Origin: Pseudonocardia thermophila
GTDB taxonomy: Bacteria; Actinomycetota; Actinomycetes; Mycobacteriales; Pseudonocardiaceae
Assembly (NCBI RefSeq): GCF_900142365.1
Contig: NZ_FRAP01000024.1
Span: 51,050 to 115,049, forward strand
Direction of reading: 5' to 3'
DNA length: 64,000 nucleotides
The position numbers were made by a program, and so were the translations under genes. Positions 34,497 through 41,872 of this stretch are shown in pieces (position 1 is the first letter of the stretch; each line of letters opens with the position of its first letter). The notes under the pieces were generated by a model. The model searched no databases and was not told the origin of the DNA. It saw only the letters and a list, made by a program, of their open reading frames with translations.

Positions 34497-35378
34497 TCAC
34501 AGTGGACGTACCCGGCCGGGCGGTGGGGAAACCAGCGCGTCGGGGTGCAGCGCCCAGGCGAGCGCCTCGATGCCGTCGACCAGCCGCGGACCCGCGCGGA
34601 CGACGTAGGAAGCGGAGTCGATCGCGACGATCCGCCGCCCCGGCAGCCGCTCCCGCACCGTCGCCGCCTGCGCGACGGCGGCGTCGAGGCCGTACCCGCA
34701 CGGCGCCACCACGATGACGTCGGCCGGAGCGGCAGCCAGCTCGTCCCACGTCGTGGCCGCGGACCGGCCGCCCTCGGCACCGAGGACCGGCTCGCCGCCG
34801 GCGCGGCGCACGAGCTCGGGCACCCAGTGGCCGGCGAGGAACGGCGGATCGGTCCACTCCAGCACGAGCACCCGCGGCCGGGCCCGGTCGGCGACGGTGC
34901 GCTCGATCGCCGCCAGGCGCCGCTCCAGATCGGCGACGAGCCGCTCCCCCGCTGCGGGCCGCCCGGCGCGCCGGGCGATCTCGGCGATGCCGGCGAGCAC
35001 CTCGGGCACCGTGTGCGGGTCGTGCTGCACGACGTCGGCGGTGCAGCCGATCGCGGCCAACGCGTCGGTGACGGTGGCGGCGGGCAGCGCGCAGATGCGG
35101 CACAGGTCCTGGGTGAGGATCAGCTCGGGCCGCAGCCGGGCCAGCGCAGCGGTGTCCAGCTCGTACATCGGCAGGCCGCGGGCGGCGCGGTCGCGCACCA
35201 CCGCGTCGATGCCCGCGGGATCCAGGCCCGGCGGCAGCGCGGTGTCGACGACGACCGCGGCCCGCTCGCGGATCCCGGCGGGTTCGTCGCACTCGAAGGT
35301 GACGGCGACCAGCTCGTCCGCCAGGCCCAGGGCACCGACGATCTCGGTGGTGGCCGGCAGGAGCGACGCGATGCGCAC
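34497..35378 (-). CDS. BtuF-like cobalamin-binding family protein without signal peptide
   Basis: A 293-residue protein of the periplasmic-binding-protein class III (BtuF/FhuD) fold: MRIASLLPATTEIVGALGL, then ELILTQDLCRICALP and ADVIVVAPCGYGLDAA. It lacks a signal sequence, unlike true transport receptors, so it probably acts in the cytoplasm. The GTG at 35378 lies 7 bases after TACCCT, which supports the unexported start. Confidence 0.78.
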   Translation of the reverse strand: MRIASLLPATTEIVGALGLADELVAVTFECDEPAGIRERAAVVVDTALPPGLDPAGIDAVVRDRAARGLPMYELDTAALARLRPELILTQDLCRICALPAATVTDALAAIGCTADVVQHDPHTVPEVLAGIAEIARRAGRPAAGERLVADLERRLAAIERTVADRARPRVLVLEWTDPPFLAGHWVPELVRRAGGEPVLGAEGGRSAATTWDELAAAPADVIVVAPCGYGLDAAVAQAATVRERLPGRRIVAIDSASYVVRAGPRLVDGIEALAWALHPDALVSPPPGRVRPL

Positions 35379-35398
35379 GCCGCCGAGGGTAGGCGAGC

Positions 35399-35566
35399 TC
35401 AGCCGAGCGGGCCCAGGGTGAGCACCCCGATGACGAACAGCACCACGGTCACCAGGAACAGCAGGGACACGATCGGCCCGGCCCACGTGGTGGAGACCAG
35501 GGGCGGCGCCGCGTTGCCGGTGCGCCCGTCGTCCGAGGAGGGGGACCCGGGGGTGACGGCGCTCAT
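35399..35566 (-). CDS. Small single-helix membrane protein
   Basis: About 55 residues: a Gly/Ser-rich N-terminus and one helix near the C-terminus (GPIVSLLFLVTVVLFVIGVL). The start is uncertain: ATG 35566 has GAAGGG very close, and a TTG at 35587 is possible. No family recognised. It is divergent from the macro-domain gene. Confidence 0.45.
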   Translation of the reverse strand: MSAVTPGSPSSDDGRTGNAAPPLVSTTWAGPIVSLLFLVTVVLFVIGVLTLGPLG

Positions 35567-35640
35567 ACCCTTCTGTTCGCCGGTCAAGCCAGGACCGTTA
35601 CCGGATCGTCGCCCGATCGTCGGCGCGGCATGCTTGTCGG

Positions 35641-36150
35641 ATGCCGGAGATCGTGTGTGTGCGAGGCGACATCACCGAGGCCGTCGTCGACGCCGTGGTC
35701 AACGCCGCCAACTCCAGCCTCCTCGGCGGAGGGGGCGTCGACGGCGCGATCCACCGCCGCGGCGGACCGGAGATCCTGGCCGCCTGCAAGGAGCTGCGCG
35801 CCGGCCCGTACAAGGCCGGGCTGCCGACCGGGCAGGCCGTGGCCACCACCGCCGGCCGGCTCCCGGCGCGCTGGGTGATCCACACCGTCGGCCCCGTGTA
35901 CTCCCGTCAGGAGGACCGCTCTCACCTGCTGGCCTCCTGCTACCGCGAGTCGCTGCGGGTGGCCGACGAGCTCGGCGCGGCCACGGTCGCGTTCCCCGCG
36001 GTCTCGGCCGGGGTCTACGGCTGGCCGATGGACGACGCGGCCCGCATCGCCGTCACCGCGGTGCGGGACACGCCGACGTCGGTGAGCGAGGTCCGGTTCG
36101 TGCTGTTCACCGACGACGCGCTGGCCGCGTTCACCGCGGTCGCGGGCTGA
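35641..36150 (+). CDS. Macro-domain ADP-ribose hydrolase (MacroD/YmdB-like)
   Basis: A 169-residue macro-domain protein with the MacroD-type signature: VVNAANSSLLGGGGVDGAIH (ADP-ribose site), RWVIHTVGPVY and FPAVSAGVYGWP (phosphate loop). It is expected to hydrolyse O-acetyl-ADP-ribose or remove ADP-ribose from acidic residues. A strong hairpin follows the gene. Confidence 0.92.
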   Translation: MPEIVCVRGDITEAVVDAVVNAANSSLLGGGGVDGAIHRRGGPEILAACKELRAGPYKAGLPTGQAVATTAGRLPARWVIHTVGPVYSRQEDRSHLLASCYRESLRVADELGAATVAFPAVSAGVYGWPMDDAARIAVTAVRDTPTSVSEVRFVLFTDDALAAFTAVAG

Positions 36151-36169
36151 CCGGGTGCCGCCCGATGAG

Positions 36170-36195
36170 GCGGGGTGGGGAAACCCCCACCCCGC
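36170..36195 (+). terminator. Strong hairpin after the macro-domain gene
   Basis: An 11-bp perfect GC stem (GCGGGGTGGGG / CCCCACCCCGC) with a 4-base loop lies 19 bases after the macro-domain stop. Confidence 0.7.
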
Positions 36196-36246
36196 TGAGG
36201 GGTCTCCCGGAGAGCGGGGAACGCCGGTAACCGGCAAGCTCAGGGC

Positions 36247-36975
36247 ATGACGATCGCGCACGCCCCGCCCCGCTCCCTCGCCCCGGCCCGGCCCGCACTG
36301 GCCGGATTCGCCGTCGCGGGGGCCATCCTCGTGGCGCTCGACGTGCGCAGCCCGGCCATGGTGCTCACCCAGACGATCAGCACGCACGCCACGACGGCGG
36401 CCCGGCTCGCGTTCGTGGTCGCGCTGCTCGCGAGCTGCGCGGGGGTGGCCGTCGCGCTCGGCCGGGCGTGGCGTCAGGTGACCGCCGGACGCGCCACCGA
36501 CCTGCTGCTCCTGTCCCTCTGGCCGGTCGGGATGGGCATCGCGTCGTTCTTCGACCAGAACACGCAGTCGTGGACGGGCACGGTGCACAACGTGGCCGTC
36601 GGAGCCGCGATCGTCGGGGTCCACCTGGCCGCGCTGCGCACCCGGAACCGGCCGCTGATGGCGCTCACCGCGGTGGGCGCCGCCACCATGGCCGGCCTGC
36701 TGGTGCTGATCGGGTTGCACGTGCTCGGCGTGCCGGACGTGCCCGTCGGGGTCGTCGAGCGGGTGCTGGTGGTGATCTGCGTGGTGCTGGTGGTGGCCAC
36801 GCTGAAGGTCCGCCGGTCCCCGCAGGCGGCTGATCAGCTCCCGGCGATGTTCACCATCCAGGAGACCCCGAACCGGTCGGTGAACATCCCGAAGGTGTCG
36901 CCCCACGGCGCCTTCTCCAGCGGGACGACGATCGACCCACCGGCCGACAGCCCGTCCCAGAAGCGGCGCAGCTGA
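36247..36975 (+). CDS. DUF998-like membrane protein with antisense 3' overlap
   Basis: Up to 242 residues. The first 190 form about six helices of DUF998 type (ALAGFAVAGAILVALDVRSP ... LWPVGMGIASFFDQNTQ ... VLVVICVVLVVATLKV). The last 47 residues are read antisense through the convergent VOC gene over 142 bases and look non-native. A stop at 36831 lies one frame away, so a frameshift near the 3' end is possible. Function unknown. Confidence 0.65.
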   Translation: MTIAHAPPRSLAPARPALAGFAVAGAILVALDVRSPAMVLTQTISTHATTAARLAFVVALLASCAGVAVALGRAWRQVTAGRATDLLLLSLWPVGMGIASFFDQNTQSWTGTVHNVAVGAAIVGVHLAALRTRNRPLMALTAVGAATMAGLLVLIGLHVLGVPDVPVGVVERVLVVICVVLVVATLKVRRSPQAADQLPAMFTIQETPNRSVNIPKVSPHGAFSSGTTIDPPADSPSQKRRS

Positions 36976-37241
36976 TCCTCGTCGTCACCGGACAGGGAGA
37001 CCGTGCCGTTCGGCGAGATCTCCATCGAGGCGGGGACGTCGGCAGCCATCAGTGTGAGGTCCGGCCCCGCCAGGATCTGCGCGTGCATCACCTTGTGCTG
37101 CTCGTCCTCGCCCAGGCCCATGCCACCCGCCTCGGCGAACGTGGTGATCGTGAGCTCGCCGCCGAGCACGGAGTGGTAGAACTCCATGGCCTCCTTCGCC
37201 TGGTCGCGGAAGTTCAGGTACGGGTTCAGCCTCGTCGCCAT
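36834..37241 (-). CDS. VOC/PhnB-like glyoxalase-fold protein
   Basis: A 135-residue vicinal-oxygen-chelate protein of the PhnB/3-demethylubiquinone-like type: PYLNFRDQAKEAMEFYHSVL, MHAQILAGPDLTLMAADVP and the end FGMFTDRFGVSWMVNI. Family functions vary; none can be assigned. The ATG at 37241 follows TACTCT by 8 bases. Confidence 0.85.
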   Translation of the reverse strand: MATRLNPYLNFRDQAKEAMEFYHSVLGGELTITTFAEAGGMGLGEDEQHKVMHAQILAGPDLTLMAADVPASMEISPNGTVSLSGDDEDQLRRFWDGLSAGGSIVVPLEKAPWGDTFGMFTDRFGVSWMVNIAGS

Positions 37242-37399
37242 GCCGGCGCAGAGTAGACCCGGTGCCGACGGACCGCAGACCCTGGCCAGAGGTCCTGGCC
37301 GATCACCGGCAGCTCCCGGGGAACGAGGGCGCGAGCAACCGGAGGGGCCACGTCACCGGCTCGAGGGCGCGCGAGCCGGAGCACCGCAGGCACCGACCG

Positions 37400-38596
37400 T
37401 CAATCCAGGTTCCCGCGCTTCGCCTGCTCGCGCTCGATCGCCTCGAAGAGGGCCTTGAAGTTGCCCTTGCCGAACCCGAGCGAGCCGTGCCGTTCGATGA
37501 GCTCGAAGAACACGGTGGGTCGGTCGCCGAGGGGCTTGGTGAAGATCTGCAGGAGGTAGCCGTCCTCGTCGCGGTCGACGAGGATGCCGCGCTTCTGCAG
37601 CTCCTCGATCGGCACCCGGACCGCACCGATGCGGGCGCGCAGCTCGGGGTCCTCGTAGTAGGCGTCCGGCGTGGCGAGGAACTCCACACCGCGGGCGCGC
37701 AGGGCGTCGACGGCCGCGACGATGTCGTTCGTGGCGAGCGCGAGGTGCTGCACGCCGGGCCCGCAGTAGAAGTCGAGGTACTCGTCGATCTGGGAGCGCT
37801 TCCGGCCGGCGGCGGGCTCGTTGAGCGGGAACTTGACGCGGTGGTTGCCGCTCGCGACGACCTTGCTCATCAGCGCGGAGTACTCGGTGGCGATGTCGTC
37901 GCCGACGAACTCGGCCATGTTCGTGAAGCCCATGACCCGGCGGTAGAACTCCACCCACTCGTCCATGCGGCCCAGCTCGACGTTGCCGACGACGTGGTCG
38001 AGCGCCTGGAACAGCCGCTTCGGGCGGCCGAGGACGGACCGCCGCTCGACGTAGCCGGGCAGGTAGGGGCCGCTGTAGCGGGAGCGGTCGACGAGGGTGT
38101 GGCGGGTGTCGCCGTACGCGGCGAGGGCGGCCACGCGCACGGTGCCGTGCTCGTCGGTGAGATCGTGCGGTTCCTCCAGCACGACGGCCCCGTTCGCGCG
38201 GGCGTGGGCGATGCAGCGGTCGACGTCGGGCACCTCGAGCGCGACGTCGGCGACGCCGTCACCGTGGCGGCGATGGTGGTCGAGCAGCGGGCTGGCGGGA
38301 TCCACGCCGCCCTTGACGACGAACCGGACGGCGCCTGAGCGCAGCACATAGGCGTGGTGGTCGCGGTTGCCGGTCTCGGGGCCGGAGTAGGCGACGAGCT
38401 CCATGCCGTAGACGAGCTGGAACATCTGCGCGGTCTGGGTCGCGTTGCCGACGATCCACATGACGGCGTCCCAGCCGACCACCGGGAACGGGTCGGCGGT
38501 GGGGTCGTGCTCCACGAGCCCCACGAGCTGTCGCAGCTGGTCGACGTCCAGCTCGGCGAGGCGTTCCTGACTGGTGAGGGTCTGCTCGATGCTCAC
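37400..38596 (-). CDS. hppD: 4-hydroxyphenylpyruvate dioxygenase
   Basis: A 398-residue non-haem iron dioxygenase converting 4-hydroxyphenylpyruvate to homogentisate in tyrosine degradation. Two VOC domains are seen, with iron ligands expected in LFQALDHVVGNVELG, GVQHLALATNDI and the C-terminal TVFFELIERHGSLGFGKGNF, which also holds the closing helix. The GTG has a GAGGAGG ribosome site. Paired direct repeats and a minisatellite lie upstream. Confidence 0.95.
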   Translation of the reverse strand: MSIEQTLTSQERLAELDVDQLRQLVGLVEHDPTADPFPVVGWDAVMWIVGNATQTAQMFQLVYGMELVAYSGPETGNRDHHAYVLRSGAVRFVVKGGVDPASPLLDHHRRHGDGVADVALEVPDVDRCIAHARANGAVVLEEPHDLTDEHGTVRVAALAAYGDTRHTLVDRSRYSGPYLPGYVERRSVLGRPKRLFQALDHVVGNVELGRMDEWVEFYRRVMGFTNMAEFVGDDIATEYSALMSKVVASGNHRVKFPLNEPAAGRKRSQIDEYLDFYCGPGVQHLALATNDIVAAVDALRARGVEFLATPDAYYEDPELRARIGAVRVPIEELQKRGILVDRDEDGYLLQIFTKPLGDRPTVFFELIERHGSLGFGKGNFKALFEAIEREQAKRGNLD

Positions 38597-38641
38597 GGGA
38601 ACCTCCTCGGACACGTGATGCGGTGCAGGAAGGACACCTCT

Positions 38642-38744
38642 CTGCCTAGTTGGTCCGCAACAGAGGCACGGAGTGCTGATCGAACTGACCAGCTCACCGC
38701 GTGCTCGCGCAGCTGAGCTCGACAGTCTGCCTAGTTCGTGCGCA
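38642..38744. promoter_or_regulatory. Direct-repeat pair upstream of hppD
   Basis: Two 18-base sequences, CTGCCTAGTTGGTCCGCA (38642-38659) and CTGCCTAGTTCGTGCGCA (38727-38744), differ at two positions and lie 85 bases apart upstream of hppD. They may be regulator binding sites. Confidence 0.45.
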
Positions 38745-38767
38745 CCGTCGCTGTTTGCACCACGACG

Positions 38768-38976
38768 GCACATCCGGCGAGGGAGGAGCCGGACCCGGTC
38801 GGCACATCCGGCGAGGGACGAGCCGGACCCGGTCGGCACATCCGGCGAGGGACGAGCCGGACCCGGTCGGCACATCCGGCGAGGGACGAGCCGGACCCGG
38901 TCGGCACATCCGGCGAGGGACGAGCCGGACCCGGTCGGCACATCCGGCGAGGGACGAGCCGGACCCGGTCGGCACA
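38768..38976. repeat. 34-bp minisatellite, six copies
   Basis: Six contiguous 34-bp units start at 38768, 38802, 38836, 38870, 38904 and 38938, then a 5-base partial. Units two to six are identical and the first has one change (G for C). Each begins GCACATCCGGCGAGGGACGA. No spacers separate them, so it is not a CRISPR. It lies in the 504-base gap between hppD and an acyl-CoA ligase gene. Confidence 0.95.
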
Positions 38977-39100
38977 GTGCCGTTCGTCGAGCTTCCGCCC
39001 CTCCAGACGGAGCTGCCCGAGGGGAGAGTGGACCCGACCGCGCCCCGTCCAGCGGGCATAGGCTGCGGGCATCCCCCGCCACCGGACGAAGGAGTCGTCG

Positions 39101-40696
39101 ATGACGTCGTTCAGCCCCGAGACCACCGCGTCCGTCGCGTTCGCCCGTCAGCACTCGATCGGTGATCTGCTGCGGCGCACGGCGCGTCGGTGTCCGGACA
39201 AGCTCGCGGTGGTCGACGGGGATCGGCGGGTCAGCTACGCGGAGTTCGACGCGGCGGTGAACCGGTGCGCGAACAACCTCGCCGCGGCCGGGCTGGTCAA
39301 GGGGGACCGGGTGGCGCTGCTGTCGCACAACTGCTGGCAGTTCGCCGTGCTCGCGTTCGCCACCGCGCGGCTGGGGGTGGTGTTGGTGCCGGTCAACTTC
39401 ATGCTCAACGCCAGCGAGATCGCGTTCATCCTCGACCACAGCGGCGCCAGCACGTTCATCGCCGAGGATCTGCTGGTCACCACCGCCGAGCAGGCCATCG
39501 CCGAGACCGGCCGGGAGTTTCGGCGGGCGGTGATCCGGCTGGCCGGCACACCGGCACCGACCGGCTGGACCGACCTGGACACCTGGATCGACACCGGCGA
39601 CGCCACCGAACCCGCCGTGGCGGTGGCCGACGACGACCCGCTGCGGTTGATGTACACCTCCGGCACCGAATCCCGCCCCAAAGGGGTGATGCTGACCTCG
39701 CGGTCGCTGATCGCCCAGTACGTGTCCTGCATCGTCGACGGCGGCATGAGCGCGGACGACATCGAGATCCACTCCCTGCCGATGTACCACTGCGCCCAGC
39801 TGGACTGCTTCTTCAGCGTCGACGTCTACCTGGGCGCGACCAGCATCATCCTGCCCAGCCCCGATCCCGCCCGGCTGCTGGAGACCATCGAGCGGGAACG
39901 GGTGACCAAGCTGTTCTGCCCACCCACCGTGTGGATCTCCCTGCTGCGGCACCCGGAGTTCGACACCCGCGACCTGTCCAGCCTGCGCAAGGGCTACTAC
40001 GGCGCCTCCCCCATGCCGGTCGAGGTGCTCAAAGAACTCCAGCAGCGGCTGCCCGACGTGGCGCTGTGGAACTTCTACGGCCAGACCGAGATGGCCCCGG
40101 TCGCCACCATCCTGCAACCCCACGACCAACTCGCCCACGCCGGCTCCGCCGGCCGGCCCGCCCTCAACGTCGAAACCCGCGTCGTCGACGACGAGGGCAA
40201 CGACGTCGCCCCGGGCGAGGTCGGCGAGATCGTGCACCGCTCCCCGCACGCCATGGCCGGCTACTACAACGACGAGGACAAGACCGCCGCCGCCTTCACC
40301 GGCGGCTGGTTCCACTCCGGCGACCTCGGCGTGATCGACGCCGACGGCTACCTGTCCGTGGTCGACCGCAAGAAGGACATGATCAAGACCGGCGGCGAGA
40401 ACGTCGCCTCCCGCGAGGTCGAAGAAGCCCTCTACCAACTCGACGGCGTCGCCGAAGTCGCCGTGTTCGGCGTCCCCCACCCTCACTGGATCGAAGCCGT
40501 CACGGCCGTCATCGTCCCCAAACCCGGCGTCACCTTGACCAAAGACCACGTCGACGCCCACGCCCGCCGCGTCCTGGCCGGCTACAAACGCCCCAAGTAC
40601 ATCGTGTTCGCCGACACCCTGCCCAAGAACCCCAGCGGCAAGATCCTCAAGAAGGACCTCCGCACCCAGCACGCGAAGCTCGCCGAGCAGGAGTGA
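39101..40696 (+). CDS. Acyl-CoA synthetase (AMP-forming)
   Basis: A 531-residue adenylate-forming ligase with the P-loop motif LMYTSGTESRPKGVML, the A4/A5 motif NFYGQTEM, the hinge GWFHSGDLGVIDADGYL and catalytic Lys in NPSGKILKKDL. It resembles fatty-acyl or short aryl-acyl-CoA synthetases (FadD group); the chain length is unknown. The ATG has a GAAGGAG ribosome site. Confidence 0.9.
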   Translation: MTSFSPETTASVAFARQHSIGDLLRRTARRCPDKLAVVDGDRRVSYAEFDAAVNRCANNLAAAGLVKGDRVALLSHNCWQFAVLAFATARLGVVLVPVNFMLNASEIAFILDHSGASTFIAEDLLVTTAEQAIAETGREFRRAVIRLAGTPAPTGWTDLDTWIDTGDATEPAVAVADDDPLRLMYTSGTESRPKGVMLTSRSLIAQYVSCIVDGGMSADDIEIHSLPMYHCAQLDCFFSVDVYLGATSIILPSPDPARLLETIERERVTKLFCPPTVWISLLRHPEFDTRDLSSLRKGYYGASPMPVEVLKELQQRLPDVALWNFYGQTEMAPVATILQPHDQLAHAGSAGRPALNVETRVVDDEGNDVAPGEVGEIVHRSPHAMAGYYNDEDKTAAAFTGGWFHSGDLGVIDADGYLSVVDRKKDMIKTGGENVASREVEEALYQLDGVAEVAVFGVPHPHWIEAVTAVIVPKPGVTLTKDHVDAHARRVLAGYKRPKYIVFADTLPKNPSGKILKKDLRTQHAKLAEQE

Positions 40697-40717
40697 CGGG
40701 CGCCGGGCCCGCCGTTC

Positions 40718-41575
40718 TCACGCGAGGGCGGTGAGCCCGGCGACGACGTCGTCGGGCAGTGCCACGTCGCGCACGGCGGTGTTCTCCTCGAGGTGCGCCA
40801 GCCGCGAGGTGCCCGGGATGAGCAGCACGTTCGGCGCAACCGCGAGCGTCCAGGCGAGCACCACCTGCGCCGGGGTGCGGCCGAGCCGCTCCGCCGCCGC
40901 GTGGACCGCGTCGTTGCTCAGCACGGGGTTCTGCGTGTGGAAGCCCGAGCCCAGCGGGAAGAACGGCACGAACGCGATGCCCGCCGCTGTGCACTCCTCC
41001 AGCACGGCGGCGCAGCTGCGGTCGAGGACGTTGTAGGGGTTCTGCACGCACGCGATCTCGGTCTGCTGCCGGGCGCGTCGCAGGTGCTCGACGGTGACGT
41101 TGGACAGGCCGACGCCGGCGATCAGCCCCGCGTCGCGGGCCTCGATCATGGCGCCGAGCTGGTCGTCGAAGCGCTGCCCCGGCGGTTGTCGCTCGTCGAG
41201 GACCCGTAGGTTGACCGCGGCCAGCTGCTCCACGCGCAAGGCGGCGAGGTTGTCCTCGATGCCGGTGCGGAGATCAGCGGGATCGTCCCACGGCAGCCAG
41301 TTCCCGGCGGCGTCGCGGCGGGCGCCGACCTTGCTGACGATCGCGAGCTCCGGCGGGTACGGGTGCAGGGCCTCGCGGATCAGCTCGTTGGCGACGTCGG
41401 GGCCGTAGTACTGGGCGGTGTCGATGTGGTCGATGCCGAGCTCGACGGCGCGGCGCAGCACGGCGATCGCCCCGGCGCGGTCGCGGGGCGGCCCCATCAC
41501 GCCCGGCCCGGGCAGCTGCATCGCGCCGAACCCGACGCGACCGACGGCGTACCCGGCGAGATCGAAGCGATCCAT
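40718..41575 (-). CDS. Aldo/keto reductase
   Basis: A 285-residue NADPH-dependent reductase: GFGAMQLPGPGVMG, active-site Asp/Tyr in GIDHIDTAQYYGPD, Lys in AIVSKVG, and the cofactor end LIPGTSRLAHLEEN. The His of the catalytic tetrad is replaced (NLRVLDE). Substrate unknown. The ATG lies 6 bases after TAGGGT (leaderless). Confidence 0.9.
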   Translation of the reverse strand: MDRFDLAGYAVGRVGFGAMQLPGPGVMGPPRDRAGAIAVLRRAVELGIDHIDTAQYYGPDVANELIREALHPYPPELAIVSKVGARRDAAGNWLPWDDPADLRTGIEDNLAALRVEQLAAVNLRVLDERQPPGQRFDDQLGAMIEARDAGLIAGVGLSNVTVEHLRRARQQTEIACVQNPYNVLDRSCAAVLEECTAAGIAFVPFFPLGSGFHTQNPVLSNDAVHAAAERLGRTPAQVVLAWTLAVAPNVLLIPGTSRLAHLEENTAVRDVALPDDVVAGLTALA

Positions 41576-41872
41576 CCCCGCACCCTAGTGCGACACTCCC
41601 ACTCTTTCGGAGGAAACCGCGCCCGACCGCGAATCCGCATCTGCGGAACCACTGACCCATTTTCTCCGCATCCACCTACCACCCTCGGGGCAGTCATCGC
41701 GTTGACCTGCGCCTTCGTCCGATCACCCGGCGTCATCCCGGAGACGTGCTACGGGAAGCCTGCGCACCGACGCGCACCTGTAGCAGCAACCCGTCGTTGG
41801 GCTGCGCAACCGGCCCGGCCGCGGTTCTGCTGCCCACGAGTTCCGGCGACGGGCCACGCCGAGAGGACGACG

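Noticed and set aside
38768..38976. Possible CRISPR array
   Set aside because: The 34-bp units touch each other directly with no spacers and no cas genes lie nearby.
37400..40672. Very long minus-strand open frame extending hppD upstream
   Set aside because: Only the part from 38596 shows dioxygenase motifs and a ribosome site; the rest is antisense to the acyl-CoA ligase and the minisatellite.
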